Below are positions 1-10,141 of a stretch of DNA of 64,000 bases, in pieces. Location: positions 1,240,001 through 1,304,000 of the forward strand of contig NZ_JAPHAV010000001.1 in the NCBI RefSeq assembly GCF_026241335.1, given 5' to 3'. The position numbers and the translations under genes are program-made. How positions within the stretch are numbered: the stretch's first letter is position 1; each line of letters starts with the position of its first letter. This DNA comes from Ochrobactrum chromiisoli (GTDB lineage Bacteria > Pseudomonadota > Alphaproteobacteria > Rhizobiales > Rhizobiaceae). The notes beneath the pieces are model-generated. The model ran no database searches. It was not told the DNA's origin and worked only from the letters and a program-made list of their open reading frames with translations.

Positions 1-153
1 CTGATGGGCGACGTTGCCAAGGGTATCAAGAATTTTAAGCAGGGCATGTCTGAAGAAGACGCTGCTAAGGAAGACGCCAAGACCGATACACGTACAATTG
101 ATGCCAAGGCGGAAGAAACCGTCAGCGATGTCAAAAAGACGACAAAGTCCTGA
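1..153 (+). CDS. tatA: Sec-independent translocase TatA, C-terminal part (5' end outside window)
   Basis: The reading frame is open from the first base and ends at TGA 151-153, giving about 50 residues. It begins within the short [15 protein letters not shown]-type amphipathic helix of TatA and continues into a charged, Lys/Glu/Asp-rich tail; the N-terminal membrane helix lies upstream of the window. TatA oligomers form the pore through which folded twin-arginine substrates cross the inner membrane. It is followed after 113 bases by tatB and tatC, the usual tatABC order. Identification rests on this context plus the helix sequence. Confidence 0.88.
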   Translation: MMGDVAKGIKNFKQGMSEEDAAKEDAKTDTRTIDAKAEETVSDVKKTTKS

Positions 154-266
154 TCTGTCGTGAAATTGTGCTGTGATTATTCAAATCGCGGCATATTTTC
201 CATAATAATATGCGGTTTTCCGCCGAAAGACGGGACGCGCGCGATCAAAGCGCGGAGTAGCAAAAT

Positions 267-878
267 ATGTTGGATATCGGTTGGTCTGAACTGCTGATTA
301 TCGCGATCGTCATGATCGTGGTGGTTGGGCCAAAAGATTTGCCGAAGATGCTCAGAGCTTTTGGCAAAGCGACGGCGCGTATGCGTTCGACAGCGAATGA
401 ATTCAAACATCAATTCAATGAGGCTTTGAAAGAAGCTGAACTGGAGGATGTGAAGACTATCGTTGATGAGGCGCGTAAGCTCAATCCACGTTCCAAACTG
501 ACGGAAGTGTTTGACCCGATTCGCAGTGCTGGCGAAGATATTCGCGCTGGCCTTCAGTCCACAACATCCATGTCTCCGCCTGAACCTGCAAAAGTGGCCG
601 AGGTTGCAATGCCGGTCGAAGCCACCGGTGCTACGGTTCCCGTTGATGCGCCTGTTGAGGCGGCTGTGATCAAGCCAAAGGCAACGCGCAAGAAGGCTTC
701 GCCTGCAGTTTTGGCTGAAAAGCCAGCTAAGACGAAAGCGACAGCGGCAAAGCCTAAGACCAGCACCAAAGCAGAATCCGTTGCAAAGCCTGCTGCGCCG
801 AAGAAGGTATCTGCGGCCAAGCCTGCAGCAAGCAAGCCCACGAAAAAGACGACTGAAAAGACAGGAACCAAAGCGTGA
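267..878 (+). CDS. tatB: Sec-independent protein translocase TatB
   Basis: A 203-residue protein with one N-terminal membrane helix (about residues 5-21) ending in the VGPKDLPKMLRAFG motif typical of TatB, then an amphipathic helix and a long Ala/Lys/Pro-rich tail (about 110-203) that is low in complexity and probably disordered and cytoplasmic. TatB pairs with TatC to bind twin-arginine signal peptides at the inner membrane. The tail is longer than in E. coli TatB, as is common in Rhizobiales. The stop overlaps the GTG start of tatC (GTGA, 875-878), which suggests translational coupling. Confidence 0.95.
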   Translation: MLDIGWSELLIIAIVMIVVVGPKDLPKMLRAFGKATARMRSTANEFKHQFNEALKEAELEDVKTIVDEARKLNPRSKLTEVFDPIRSAGEDIRAGLQSTTSMSPPEPAKVAEVAMPVEATGATVPVDAPVEAAVIKPKATRKKASPAVLAEKPAKTKATAAKPKTSTKAESVAKPAAPKKVSAAKPAASKPTKKTTEKTGTKA

Positions 879-1687
879 AACGGGATGAGGCCGAAATTGA
901 ACAGAGCGCCGCACCTCTGCTCGAACACCTGATTGAACTGCGTCGTCGCCTGATCTGGGCGATTTTGGCGTTCTTTATTGCTTTTGTTTTCTGTTTTGCT
1001 TTTGCAAAACATCTCTTCAATCTGCTCGTCGTGCCGTATCAGTGGGCAATTGACTGGGCGGGTATGGATCGTTCAAAGGCTGAACTGATCTACACCGCTC
1101 CGCAGGAATTCTTCTTTACGCAGGTCAAGGTTGCCATGTTTGGCGGCGTTGTTCTGGCATTCCCGATTATTGCTGCGCAGATTTACAAATTCGTTGCGCC
1201 TGGCCTCTACAAGCATGAGCGTATGGCGTTCCTGCCTTTCCTGATTGCTTCGCCGATTCTGTTCCTCATTGGCGGCGCGCTTGTTTATTTCTTCTTCACT
1301 CCGATGGTGATGTGGTTCTTCCTGGCGATGCAGCAGACCGGCGGTAACGGGGAAGTGCAAATTTCGCTTCTGCCGAAAGTGTCTGAATATTTGAGCCTCA
1401 TCATGACGCTCATTTTTGCTTTTGGTCTCGTGTTCCAGTTGCCTGTTATAACCAGCCTTCTGACACGTGCGGGTTTGCTGACTTCGGAAGGGCTCAAAGA
1501 CAAACGAAAATACGCAATTGTTATCGCGTTTGTGGTTGCTGCGGTGCTCACACCTCCCGATCCTGCCAGCCAGATCGGTCTTGCCATTCCGACGATCCTT
1601 CTCTACGAGATTTCCATCATATTGGCCCGGATGATTGAGAAGCAGCGGAGTGAGGCGAAAGAAGACGCTGAGGACAGCGCTTCCTGA
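875..1687 (+). CDS. tatC: Sec-independent protein translocase TatC
   Basis: A 270-residue multi-spanning membrane protein, the signal-peptide receptor of the Tat system. The N-terminal cytoplasmic stretch with LIELRRRL and the periplasmic region with FFTQVKVA and the YKHERMAF loop are family hallmarks, and six hydrophobic segments are visible. The start is a GTG overlapping the tatB stop. The C-terminus is an acidic, charged tail. A strong hairpin with a T-rich tail follows at 1707-1738 and probably ends the tatABC transcript. Confidence 0.96.
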   Translation: MKRDEAEIEQSAAPLLEHLIELRRRLIWAILAFFIAFVFCFAFAKHLFNLLVVPYQWAIDWAGMDRSKAELIYTAPQEFFFTQVKVAMFGGVVLAFPIIAAQIYKFVAPGLYKHERMAFLPFLIASPILFLIGGALVYFFFTPMVMWFFLAMQQTGGNGEVQISLLPKVSEYLSLIMTLIFAFGLVFQLPVITSLLTRAGLLTSEGLKDKRKYAIVIAFVVAAVLTPPDPASQIGLAIPTILLYEISIILARMIEKQRSEAKEDAEDSAS

Positions 1688-1706
1688 TCCGGACATATGC
1701 TAAACA

Positions 1707-1738
1707 GAGGCTGCAACCCGGCAGCCTCTCTTGTTGTT
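1707..1738 (+). terminator. Rho-independent terminator after tatC
   Basis: Perfect 8-bp stem GAGGCTGC/GCAGCCTC (1707-1714 with 1721-1728), 6-base loop, followed by TCTTGTTGTT. It lies between the tatC stop and the serS start. An ATG at 1697 in the serS frame lies upstream of it and is therefore unlikely to be the serS start. Confidence 0.8.
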
Positions 1739-1762
1739 AAATTTCAAGAAACGGCTTTTCCC

Positions 1763-3046
1763 ATGCTCGATATCAAATGGATTCGCGAAAACCCTGAAGC
1801 TTTCGATGCAGCGCTTGCAAAACGCGGAGCAGGGGCAGTCTCGTCCGAACTGATCGCGCTGGATGAAAAGCGTCGTGAGCATGTTGGCAAGGTTCAGGCT
1901 GCTCAGGAGCGCCGCAATGCTGCTTCCAAGGAAATCGGCAAGGCTATGGCCGAGAAGGATGCAGCAACGGCTGATAAGCTCAAGGCCGAGGTGGGTGAGC
2001 TGAAGGCGTTCCTCACGGAAGCTGAGGAAACAGAACGTCGTTTGGTGAAAGAACTCAATGACGCGCTCTCAAGCCTTCCAAATGTGCCGGCAGATGATGT
2101 GCCACTCGGCAAGGATGAGGCGGATAACGTTGAAATCCGCCGTATTGGCAATCAACGCAATTTCTCGTTCACACCAAAAGAGCATTATGAGTTGGGTGAG
2201 GCGCTCGGTTACATGGATTTTGAGCGCGCGGCCAAAATTGCCGGTGCCCGTTTTACCGTTTTGAAAGGTCCACTTGCGCGTCTTGAACGTGCTTTGGGCC
2301 AGTTTATGCTTGATCTGCACACCACAGAGCATGGCTATCTGGAAACCATGCCGCCACTGATGGTGCGCGACGAGGCTGTTTATGGCACGGGTCAGTTGCC
2401 GAAGTTTTCGGAAGACCTGTTTCGCACGACCGATGGCCGCTGGCTTATTCCAACCGCCGAAGTGCCGCTGACCAATCTGGTTGCGGACGAAATCGTTGAT
2501 CTCAAGTCGCTGCCACAGCGCTATACAGCCTTAACGCCTTGCTTCCGTTCGGAAGCCGGTTCTGCCGGTCGTGATACGCGCGGTATGTTGCGTCAACACC
2601 AGTTTCTTAAAGCGGAAATGGTGTCGATCACCGATGCAGAAAGTTCGACCGCCGAACATGAACGCATGACAGCTTGTGCGGAAGAAGTGTTAAAACGCCT
2701 CGGTCTGCCATTCCGCACCGTGGTTTTGTGCACGGGCGACATGGGCTTTGGTGCGCAGAAGACTTACGACATTGAAGTCTGGATGCCGGGCCAGAATGCC
2801 TATCGCGAAATCTCCAGCTGCTCGGTATGCGGCGATTTTCAGGGACGTCGCATGAATGCGCGCTATCGGCCGGAAGGGGAGAAGACCACGCGCTTTGTTC
2901 ATACGCTTAATGGTTCGGGTGTCGCTGTTGGCCGTGCACTGATTGCTGTTATGGAAAATTATCAGCAGGAAGATGGCAGCGTTCATATTCCTGAAGCATT
3001 GCAGCCCTATATGGGCGGCCTCACGCGCATCGAAAAAGCCGCGTGA
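1763..3046 (+). CDS. serS: Seryl-tRNA synthetase
   Basis: A 427-residue class II aminoacyl-tRNA synthetase that charges tRNA-Ser, and tRNA-Sec where present. The N-terminus [12 protein letters not shown] starts the long antiparallel coiled-coil arm (about residues 30-100). The catalytic core shows the TELPKF-like segment as [12 protein letters not shown], motif 2 in [16 protein letters not shown], and motif 3 in [19 protein letters not shown]. The start at 1763 matches the family N-terminus; an in-frame ATG at 1697 would add 22 residues and lies upstream of the tat terminator, so it was rejected. Confidence 0.97.
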   Translation: MLDIKWIRENPEAFDAALAKRGAGAVSSELIALDEKRREHVGKVQAAQERRNAASKEIGKAMAEKDAATADKLKAEVGELKAFLTEAEETERRLVKELNDALSSLPNVPADDVPLGKDEADNVEIRRIGNQRNFSFTPKEHYELGEALGYMDFERAAKIAGARFTVLKGPLARLERALGQFMLDLHTTEHGYLETMPPLMVRDEAVYGTGQLPKFSEDLFRTTDGRWLIPTAEVPLTNLVADEIVDLKSLPQRYTALTPCFRSEAGSAGRDTRGMLRQHQFLKAEMVSITDAESSTAEHERMTACAEEVLKRLGLPFRTVVLCTGDMGFGAQKTYDIEVWMPGQNAYREISSCSVCGDFQGRRMNARYRPEGEKTTRFVHTLNGSGVAVGRALIAVMENYQQEDGSVHIPEALQPYMGGLTRIEKAA

Positions 3047-3084
3047 ATTTAAACAGTTAATGACCTGAATGAAGGAGAGACGAC

Positions 3085-3852
3085 GTGCGAATTCTGCTGA
3101 CGAACGATGATGGTATCCATGCTGAAGGCCTCGCAGTTCTGGAGCGTATCGCACGCCAGCTCTCTGATGATGTCTGGGTAGTGGCACCGGAGACTGACCA
3201 GAGCGGTCTCGCACACTCGTTGACGCTTTCGGAGCCGCTTCGCCTGCGCCAGATCGATGACCGCCATTTCGCACTGCGTGGCACGCCCACTGATTGCGTG
3301 ATCATGGGTGTGCGTCATGTTCTCCCGGAAGCACCGGACCTCATCCTGTCCGGTGTCAATTCGGGTGCCAACATGGCCGACGATGTGACTTATTCGGGCA
3401 CGGTCGCGGGAGCCATGGAAGGCACACTTCTTGGCGTTAAATCGATAGCACTCTCGCAGGAGTATGAATACGAGGCCGACCGCCGGATTGTTCCGTGGGA
3501 AACAGCAGAGGCCCATGCGCCTGCTCTTATCAAAAAGTTGATTGAGGCCGGCTGGCCGGAGGGCGTGCTGCTCAATATTAACTTCCCGAATTGCGATCCC
3601 GACGACGTGAAAGGCACATGCGTGACCGGGCAGGGTAAACTCAGCCACGACGCCCGTCTTGATGAGCGCCGAGACGGTCGTGGCTTTCCCTATTTCTGGT
3701 TGCAGTTTCGCCGCGCCAAATCTGAAGTTGCTGTCGACAGCGATATAGCTGCTATTCGCAATGATCATATATCTGTAACACCGCTTCAGCTTGATCTGAC
3801 AGCGCATAAGGTTCGGGCTGATCTGAGCAAGGCACTTGGGGTTGAAGCATGA
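3085..3852 (+). CDS. surE: 5'/3'-nucleotidase SurE
   Basis: A 255-residue survival protein E, a divalent-metal phosphatase acting on nucleoside monophosphates. The N-terminal RILLTNDDG motif supplies the metal-binding Asp pair, the conserved Ser lies in the GLAHSLT segment, and the [25 protein letters not shown] stretch is the second metal-site signature. GTG start 3085 has a good ribosome site (GGAGA, 3074-3078). The stop overlaps the pcm start (ATGA), so the two are co-translated. Confidence 0.96.
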   Translation: MRILLTNDDGIHAEGLAVLERIARQLSDDVWVVAPETDQSGLAHSLTLSEPLRLRQIDDRHFALRGTPTDCVIMGVRHVLPEAPDLILSGVNSGANMADDVTYSGTVAGAMEGTLLGVKSIALSQEYEYEADRRIVPWETAEAHAPALIKKLIEAGWPEGVLLNINFPNCDPDDVKGTCVTGQGKLSHDARLDERRDGRGFPYFWLQFRRAKSEVAVDSDIAAIRNDHISVTPLQLDLTAHKVRADLSKALGVEA

Positions 3853-4517
3853 ATCAGGCTGTGTCTGAACGCCCGCAGCTTTCGGACAGGGAAGGATTTG
3901 CATCCTTCGTCATGCGTATGCGAGCGCGGGGAATCAATGATCCCCGCCTCTTTGCAGCCATTGAATTAACGCCGCGACAGAGCTTTATGGGGTCGGCGTG
4001 GGGACATATGGCATTCAGCCAGCGGACTGTGCCGCTTGATTGCGGAGAGTATATCGAAGGCATCGATGATCAGGCTCGCGTGATTGCGGCTTTGCAACTC
4101 GAGTCGGGCCATCGTGTTTTGGAAATCGGCACCGGCTCCGGTTTTACAGCGGCAGTCATGGCGACGCTTTCGGGCCGTGTCACGACTGTTGAGCGTTATC
4201 GAAAATTATGTGACCGCGCCTTGCAGCAATTTGTAACGCTCAAGCGTGAAAATATCATGGTTAAACACGCTGATGGACGCCATGGCATGCCCGGCGGGCC
4301 GTTTGATCGCATCGTGATATGGCTTGCCTGCGAAGATATTCCGCGTCATTTCGTTGAGCTTCTGGCAACGCACGGTGTGCTTATCGCACCGATCGGGCCT
4401 GGCGACGGCCAGCAGGTTATGACGCGCATCGCAAAGGTTGGAAGCCGCTTTGAGCAGGAAAATATTATGCCTGTGCGCTATCAGCCATTTATTGAAGGCC
4501 TTTCCTCGGTTTTATGA
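3849..4517 (+). CDS. pcm: Protein-L-isoaspartate O-methyltransferase
   Basis: A 222-residue SAM-dependent methyltransferase that initiates repair of isoaspartyl residues in aged proteins. SAM motif I is [16 protein letters not shown] (about residues 94-109), preceded by the PIMT-family region [16 protein letters not shown]. It overlaps surE by four bases and is followed by an NlpD-like gene. The surE-pcm-nlpD order is the classical stationary-phase survival cluster of gammaproteobacteria, without rpoS here. Confidence 0.93.
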   Translation: MNQAVSERPQLSDREGFASFVMRMRARGINDPRLFAAIELTPRQSFMGSAWGHMAFSQRTVPLDCGEYIEGIDDQARVIAALQLESGHRVLEIGTGSGFTAAVMATLSGRVTTVERYRKLCDRALQQFVTLKRENIMVKHADGRHGMPGGPFDRIVIWLACEDIPRHFVELLATHGVLIAPIGPGDGQQVMTRIAKVGSRFEQENIMPVRYQPFIEGLSSVL

Positions 4518-4678
4518 CGACTGCGAAGCTCTGGCGATTTCGCGTCGGAATGGCTTTTCGCGCTTATGGTATTTAATTGGTGAATATTTTTTCGAAGAAA
4601 GAGGCCTTCTTAACCAGCGAGTAACATTAACGCGTTTTAATGAGTCCAAGTGAGTTTTAGAGTATGGGCGAGTTGAAC

Positions 4679-5884
4679 ATGCGTTTTCCGATATTGCAGC
4701 ATACGTCCGAACGTCTTCTGCGGAATGCAGCGATCGTTCTGATTGCCGGTTTTGGTGCAGGGTGCAGCGCCGATACAATGCGCTTCACGGATGGTCTTTA
4801 TACCGGCTCCACGCCTAACCAGCGCGTCGTGCAACAGTCAGCCAGCGATAATTATGCGCCGGTGGCGGCTGCGCAACCTGTTTCAAGCGGGTCGGTTCAG
4901 CGCAACAGTTTGCCGCCGGTTTCTTCTGCACCTGTTGCCGCGGCGACAGCACAGACAAAGAATCAGATTAATCAGGCGCAAAATGTTGCTGCCAATAAGG
5001 TAAACAGTGCTGGAACGCAGATGGCGAGTGCCGCGGGCACTGCAGTCAACGCAAATTCCAAAGTTCTTGGGCAGTTACCGGCCACAGCAAACGGTGTTCC
5101 GCTTCCGGCTGCTAACCATGTCACGACGCCTCCGGCGCAAGCTCCGGTCGCAGCAGCGAAGACTGTTGCAGCGGGTGGCTATACGGTCAAGTCTGGCGAT
5201 TCGCTTTATTCGATTGCGCAAAAGCACAATGTTCCGGTCGAGACGCTCAAGCAGGCGAATGGTCTTACCAATGGTGCAATCCGTGTCGGTCAGTCTCTGA
5301 CAATTCCATCGGCAGCGGGTGGCACAACACAGGTTGCAGCAGTTGCACCCCAGCCGGTAAAACCAGCTACAGAAGCACCTGTGAAAACAGCTTCGATTGC
5401 ACCGAATGAAGCATCCAATGTGAAGCCTTATACGCCGCCGCAAGCGAGCAATAAGGTGATCGAAGACGCTGAAAAGGATCAGTCAGCAGCACCATCTTCG
5501 ACGGGCATCTCTCAGATGCGTTGGCCAGTTCGCGGTCGCGTTCTTGCAAGCTTTGGCCAGCGTGAAGGGACGTCTGTCAATGACGGCATCGACATTATGG
5601 TGCCGGAAGGCACCGCCGTTAAGGCCGCCGAAAATGGCGTCGTTATCTATGCGGGCGATGGCTTGAAGGAGTTTGGTCAGACGGTTCTGATTCGCCACGA
5701 CAATGGTCTGGTGACGGTTTATGGCCACAACAGCCAAATTCTCGTGCAGCGCGGACAGAAGGTTCGCCGCGGTGAAGACATTGCAAAATCCGGCATGAGC
5801 GGCAACGCGAAATCGCCAAAGCTGCACTTTGAAGTGCGCAAGAATTCTTCGCCGGTCAATCCATCCAAGTATCTGGAATCCTGA
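4679..5884 (+). CDS. NlpD/EnvC-like lipoprotein: LysM plus degenerate M23 (LytM) domain
   Basis: About 401 residues: an N-terminal hydrophobic segment ending in a Cys that could be lipidated (GFGAGC, about residue 29; the lipobox lacks the usual Leu/Val at -3), a long Ala/Gln/Pro-rich linker, one LysM peptidoglycan-binding domain (about 166-211), a second linker, and a C-terminal M23/LytM fold (about 280-401). Catalytic residues are not intact: the usual HxGxD reads NDGID and the HxH reads KLH. This suggests an amidase activator like NlpD/EnvC/DipM rather than an active endopeptidase. ATG 4664 is an alternative start; 4679 was preferred because GGGCGAG precedes it. Confidence 0.85.
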   Translation: MRFPILQHTSERLLRNAAIVLIAGFGAGCSADTMRFTDGLYTGSTPNQRVVQQSASDNYAPVAAAQPVSSGSVQRNSLPPVSSAPVAAATAQTKNQINQAQNVAANKVNSAGTQMASAAGTAVNANSKVLGQLPATANGVPLPAANHVTTPPAQAPVAAAKTVAAGGYTVKSGDSLYSIAQKHNVPVETLKQANGLTNGAIRVGQSLTIPSAAGGTTQVAAVAPQPVKPATEAPVKTASIAPNEASNVKPYTPPQASNKVIEDAEKDQSAAPSSTGISQMRWPVRGRVLASFGQREGTSVNDGIDIMVPEGTAVKAAENGVVIYAGDGLKEFGQTVLIRHDNGLVTVYGHNSQILVQRGQKVRRGEDIAKSGMSGNAKSPKLHFEVRKNSSPVNPSKYLES

Positions 5885-5907
5885 TAGGAATTTCATTAAA
5901 AAGCAAC

Positions 5908-5936
5908 AAAGGCGGGTTTCAAACCCGCCTTTTTTG
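5908..5936 (+). terminator. Rho-independent terminator after the NlpD-like gene
   Basis: GGCGGGTTT/AAACCCGCC, a 9-bp stem with a one-base centre in DNA (5911-5929), flanked by AAA and a TTTTTT run. The symmetric A and T tracts make it potentially bidirectional; it also lies just beyond the stop of the minus-strand ATPase gene. Confidence 0.85.
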
Positions 5937-5941
5937 GGTGT

Positions 5942-6805
5942 TTAAATTGCTTGACCCAGGCGGCCAGCGAGATCCTGAATATATTGCCACGCAACACGGC
6001 CAGATCGGTTGCCGCGTGTGGTTGACCAGGTCAGTGCTTCTGCATGCATCGCCTGCGGATCGTAATCCAGCTTGTAATGTGCGGCATAACCGTCGACCAT
6101 CGCCAGATAGTCATCCTGACTGCACTTATGGAAACCGAGCCACAGACCAAATCGGTCCGACAGCGAAACCTTTTCTTCGATCGCTTCCGATGGATTAACG
6201 GCAGTCGAGCGCTCATTATCAATCATATCGCGCGGCATCAGATGGCGGCGATTGGACGTTGCATAGAAAATTACATTGTCCGGGCGGCCTTCAACGCCGC
6301 CTTCAAGCGCTGCTTTCAACGACTTATAGGACGTGTCGTCGTGATCGAACGACAGATCATCGCAAAACAGAATGAAGCGATAGGGCGCTTCCTTGATGAT
6401 GTTCATCAGGGCAGGGAGACTGTCGATATCTTCGCGGTGAATTTCAACGAGCTTGAGTGGTGGTTTGCCAACCATTTCCGCATTGACGCTGGCTTGCGCT
6501 GCTTTGACGAGCGATGACTTGCCCATCCCGCGTGCGCCCCAAAGCAGAACATTGTTCGCGGGGTAACCTTTGGCAAAGCGGCGGGTATTATCGACAAGCT
6601 GATCGCGGACAAGATCAACGCCGCGAATGAGCGCGATATCAACGCGGTTGACGCGCTTGACCGGATCAAGGGTCAGCCGCTCCGGTGCCCAGACGAAGCA
6701 GTCGGCGACTTCAAGGTCCGGGACGCCTGGCTGTGGCGGTGCTATGCGTTCCAGAGCAGCGATCAGGCGATCGAGTTTCTGGCTGAGTATATTTTCCGTC
6801 GTCAT
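5942..6805 (-). CDS. DUF815-family P-loop ATPase
   Basis: A 287-residue AAA-type ATPase of the DUF815 family (YraA-like name in some annotations). Walker A is GARGMGKS (about residues 90-97) and Walker B is FILFCDD (about 144-150); a sensor-like Asn follows in YATSNRRHLMPRD, and the C-terminus has the RSGRVAWQYIQDL helical segment of the family. It is a cytosolic protein of unknown biological role. It is transcribed convergently with the NlpD-like gene and divergently from yajC. Confidence 0.88.
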   Translation of the reverse strand: MTTENILSQKLDRLIAALERIAPPQPGVPDLEVADCFVWAPERLTLDPVKRVNRVDIALIRGVDLVRDQLVDNTRRFAKGYPANNVLLWGARGMGKSSLVKAAQASVNAEMVGKPPLKLVEIHREDIDSLPALMNIIKEAPYRFILFCDDLSFDHDDTSYKSLKAALEGGVEGRPDNVIFYATSNRRHLMPRDMIDNERSTAVNPSEAIEEKVSLSDRFGLWLGFHKCSQDDYLAMVDGYAAHYKLDYDPQAMHAEALTWSTTRGNRSGRVAWQYIQDLAGRLGQAI

Positions 6806-6964
6806 TCCATACCCTCAGATGATGAGGCTCAGGGCTTAACATGCCACAGCATGCAGGAAAAGTGTTAGACCTTGACTGAGTAAAGTCATCGTCGGTTGCA
6901 ATTGGCGCACTAACCATTGTAATGCCATTAAGAATTTGTCTTCGAGACTTCAGAGGAGTTCCTA

Positions 6965-7306
6965 ATGTTCGTAACCCCGGCTTTTGCACAAGCCTCCGGC
7001 GGCGCCGCTGGACCAGATATGCTCATGAGCATTCTGCCATTCGTTTTGATCTTCGTGATCATGTATTTCCTCATCATCCGCCCACAGCGTACGCAGATGA
7101 AAAAGCGTCAGGAAATGCTGGCTGCTGTTCGTCGCGGTGATACGGTTGTCACCGGTGGTGGTATCGTCGGAAAGGTCCTGAAGGTTCATGACGACGGCGA
7201 ACTCGACGTTGAAATCGCTGAAGGCGTTAAGATCCGCGTTCTGCGCAGCGCTCTTTCGGAAGTGCGCGTTAAGGGCGAACCAGTCGCCGACAACAAAAAC
7301 AAATAA
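6965..7306 (+). CDS. yajC: Preprotein translocase accessory subunit YajC
   Basis: A 113-residue protein with one membrane helix (about residues 22-41) ending in the family signature FLIIRPQRTQMKKRQEML, followed by a cytoplasmic domain with GDTVVTGGGIVGKV. YajC associates with SecDF at the Sec translocon. ATG 6965 is preceded by GAGGAG (6953-6958). A hairpin and about 160 bases separate it from secDF, its normal partner. Confidence 0.95.
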   Translation: MFVTPAFAQASGGAAGPDMLMSILPFVLIFVIMYFLIIRPQRTQMKKRQEMLAAVRRGDTVVTGGGIVGKVLKVHDDGELDVEIAEGVKIRVLRSALSEVRVKGEPVADNKNK

Positions 7307-7320
7307 TTTTATAAGACTGA

Positions 7321-7356
7321 TGGAGTCCCGGTAAGGTTTCCATAACCGGGGCTCTA
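7321..7356 (+). promoter_or_regulatory. Intercistronic hairpin between yajC and secDF
   Basis: GAGTCCCGGT (7323-7332) pairs with ACCGGGGCTC (7345-7354) with one G-U pair, extendable by two pairs. The following bases (TATCATTATC) are only weakly T-rich, so it could be a partial terminator/attenuator or an RNA-stability element that separates expression of yajC and secDF. Confidence 0.45.
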
Positions 7357-7468
7357 TCATTATCGTGCATGTCCCGGCAACTGCCGTGGTGCTTTCACAT
7401 GGCTGGAGAGCAGTTCGCGAAATGCGCTCTGGCACGATCTATACAAGCCGAAACGGATTTGTTGCCCG

Positions 7469-9745
7469 ATGCTTTATTTTTCACGTTGGAAATCGGCTTT
7501 GATCTGGTTGGCAATCATTGCCAGCTTCATCATAGCGTCGCCTAATTTTTTCTCGCGTGAAACACTGGCCAATCTGCCCGGATTTTTGCCGACAAAGCAG
7601 GTGGCGCTTGGGCTCGACCTTTCCGGTGGTTCTCGCCTCATTCTTCAGGTGCAGAATCCTGGCAGCGGCGATCTTGATCGCACCAAAAACATTATGCGGC
7701 AGCGCCTTGAAGAACTGGGCTACGGGAGCCCGGTCGTTGAGGAAGAGGGCCGCAACCGTATTCGCGTAGAAGTTCCGGGCCTTTATGACGCTCAGCTTCT
7801 AAAAGATATTCTTAGTATCCGGGGTAATCTTTCGTTTCGTGCGGTTGATGACAGCATGTCACCCGACGATGCGATCCGCGGAGCCCCCCCAGCCGACAGC
7901 AAGATTATTTATTCCTATGATGATCCGCCGGTTGGTTATCTTGTAAAAAATGAGCCGGTTTTTACCGGTGAAGATGTCACCGATGCAAAAGCCACGCTTT
8001 CCGAAGATGATAATGAGCCCGTCATTACACTGACGCTTGATGAGAAGGGGCGCCGCAATCTCGCAGCTGCGACCGCTCATGCTATCGGCAAAAGCTTCGC
8101 AATCGTTGTCGACAATCAGGTTGTTTCTGCACCTGTTGTCAGCGAGCCGCTTGATACGGATGAATTGCAGATATCAGGCGCATTCGATCTGCAATCTGCC
8201 AATAATATGTCGGTGGTTTTGCGCTCCGGTGCGTTGCCTAAGGCTGTAACGGTTCTCGAAGAACGCACAATTGCATCTGCGCTCGGCGATGATTATGCGA
8301 GCGCCGCTGTTTCCGCAGCGCTTCTTGCAGCGTTTCTTGTCGGCCTGTTCATGATCCTGTCCTATGGCGTGCTTGGCGTGATCGCCATGGTCGCGCTCGC
8401 CGTCAATGTGATTATCCTTGTGGCAATCATGTCCTTGATCGGCGCATCGATTTCACTGGCCAGTGTGGCCGGTATCGTGCTGATCATTGGCATGGCGGTT
8501 GATGCCAATATTCTGATTTATGAGCGTGTGCGCGAAGATCGCCGCAAAGGCTATTCAGTCGTTCAGGCAATGGAATCGGGCTTTTATCGCGCGCTTTCAA
8601 CCATTGTTGACGCCAATCTTACGACCATGATTGCGGCTCTGGTGCTGTTCTTGATGGGGTCTGGACCGGTTCATGGCTTTGCACTCACCGTCACAATCGG
8701 TATTCTCACGACGCTGTTTACGACGCTGACCTTTACGCGTCTGCTGATCGCCCAGTGGGTTCGGACCGCAAAGCCGAAAGAAATTCCGAAGCGCCGTTTG
8801 AAGCTCGTTCCAACCGTTACGCATATTCCGTTTATGCGTCTTCAGTTCGTGACGCTTGGCATCTCGGTTCTTGCATGCGCAATCGTTGTCGCGCTGTTCG
8901 TCAATATCGGCATCAACTACGGTATTGATTTCCGTGGTGGCTCGATGGTGGAGTTGCAGGCGCGCAGCGGGGATGCAAATCTGCCTGATATTGAAGAACG
9001 CATGAGCGAGCTTAATATTGACAGTGCACGTGTTCTTCCCGCCAAATCGCCACGCTCGGCTCTTGTGATCATCGGCAGTCAGGAAGTTGGCGACGATGCG
9101 GAACAGACAGTTGCAGTCAAACTGCGCGGCGAATTTGAGCCGGATTATTCGTTCCAGCGCGTTGAAGTTGTCGGGCCTACTGTTTCCGAGCAACTCTCCC
9201 AGGCAGGTCTTTTGGCGCTGTTTTTGTCGTTGGCCGGTATCTTTGTCTATGTCTGGATCCGATTCCGCTGGCAGCTGGCGCTCGGTGCGGTTCTTTCGAC
9301 GCTCCATGACGTTATCATTCTTGCGGGTGTGTTCATTGTCTTCCGTATGGAATTCAATCTCTGGAGCGTAGCAGCGGTTCTGACGATTATTGGTTATTCG
9401 CTCAACGATACGATCGTGATCTATGACCGCGTGCGTGAAAATTTGAAGCGCTACAGCAGTGCGCCACTGCCTGCGATTATTGACGCTTCCATCAATCAAA
9501 CCCTCTCGCGAACATTACCGACAGCCTTTGTGACTTTCATTGCGCATGTTCCGCTCTATATGTTCGGTGGTGCTGATATTCGCATGTTCGCATTGGCATT
9601 GAGTGTAGGGATTATCGTAGCGACTTATTCTTCGATCTTTATTGCAGCGCCTCTGCTCGTGCAGTTCGGCCTCAAGCCGCGTGCAGCCGATGGTGATGAT
9701 GCAATGGGCGACGATCTTGCGAAGTCGCTCAATCTGGATAACTAA
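7469..9745 (+). CDS. secDF: Fused protein-export membrane protein SecDF
   Basis: A 758-residue SecD-SecF fusion that uses the proton-motive force to help pull preproteins through SecYEG. The SecD half begins with a membrane helix, then the [13 protein letters not shown] motif (about residues 47-60), a periplasmic domain and five clustered helices. The SecF half starts near residue 465 and shows [16 protein letters not shown] with its own helix set and the [15 protein letters not shown] loop. The fused form is found in many Rhizobiales, whereas E. coli has two genes. It follows yajC; the next gene begins one base after its stop. Confidence 0.96.
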   Translation: MLYFSRWKSALIWLAIIASFIIASPNFFSRETLANLPGFLPTKQVALGLDLSGGSRLILQVQNPGSGDLDRTKNIMRQRLEELGYGSPVVEEEGRNRIRVEVPGLYDAQLLKDILSIRGNLSFRAVDDSMSPDDAIRGAPPADSKIIYSYDDPPVGYLVKNEPVFTGEDVTDAKATLSEDDNEPVITLTLDEKGRRNLAAATAHAIGKSFAIVVDNQVVSAPVVSEPLDTDELQISGAFDLQSANNMSVVLRSGALPKAVTVLEERTIASALGDDYASAAVSAALLAAFLVGLFMILSYGVLGVIAMVALAVNVIILVAIMSLIGASISLASVAGIVLIIGMAVDANILIYERVREDRRKGYSVVQAMESGFYRALSTIVDANLTTMIAALVLFLMGSGPVHGFALTVTIGILTTLFTTLTFTRLLIAQWVRTAKPKEIPKRRLKLVPTVTHIPFMRLQFVTLGISVLACAIVVALFVNIGINYGIDFRGGSMVELQARSGDANLPDIEERMSELNIDSARVLPAKSPRSALVIIGSQEVGDDAEQTVAVKLRGEFEPDYSFQRVEVVGPTVSEQLSQAGLLALFLSLAGIFVYVWIRFRWQLALGAVLSTLHDVIILAGVFIVFRMEFNLWSVAAVLTIIGYSLNDTIVIYDRVRENLKRYSSAPLPAIIDASINQTLSRTLPTAFVTFIAHVPLYMFGGADIRMFALALSVGIIVATYSSIFIAAPLLVQFGLKPRAADGDDAMGDDLAKSLNLDN

Positions 9746-9746
9746 A

Positions 9747-10136
9747 ATGGTAAAAGGCATAGAAATTCGAGAGGCTCACTTTCCGGGCCGTGCACCCATT
9801 GATGCATATGGCAATGGCGGTTTCCGCTTTGCAGAGATGTCTCATATTGGCTCGATCCTGTGCTTGCCGTCAGGCATTCATGGCTGGCAACCACACACGC
9901 CGCCGGTCCTGTCGTGTGATGATCTCGGCGCTATTCTCGAACAGGCAAATGACATCGAAATTCTTCTGGTAGGCACCGGAATGGATCTGCGCCGTATTCC
10001 CGAGGATGTTCGCGCTTTGCTGCGCGAGCATCGTATTTCGTCTGATCCAATGAGCACGGGCGCTGCTGTGCGCACCTATAATGTGCTGCTTGCGGAAGAT
10101 CGTGCCGTTGCGGCCGCACTCATTGCGGTAGACTGA
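9747..10136 (+). CDS. Mth938-domain protein (DUF498; NDUFAF3-like)
   Basis: A 129-residue protein of the Mth938/DUF498 fold, recognised from FPGRAPIDAYGNGGFRF at the start, the LCLPSGIHGW segment, and the ILLVGTGMDLR strand-turn before the MSTGAAVRTYNVLLAEDR C-terminus. The human relative NDUFAF3 is an assembly factor of respiratory complex I, and bacterial homologues are often next to secDF, as here. ATG 9747 starts one base past the secDF stop. Its exact bacterial function is not known. Confidence 0.85.
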   Translation: MVKGIEIREAHFPGRAPIDAYGNGGFRFAEMSHIGSILCLPSGIHGWQPHTPPVLSCDDLGAILEQANDIEILLVGTGMDLRRIPEDVRALLREHRISSDPMSTGAAVRTYNVLLAEDRAVAAALIAVD

Positions 10137-10141
10137 TTTCC

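Noticed and set aside
8597-9499. A 300-codon minus-strand frame inside secDF
   Set aside because: Antisense to the conserved SecF half; its Arg/His-rich composition is that of a shadow frame.
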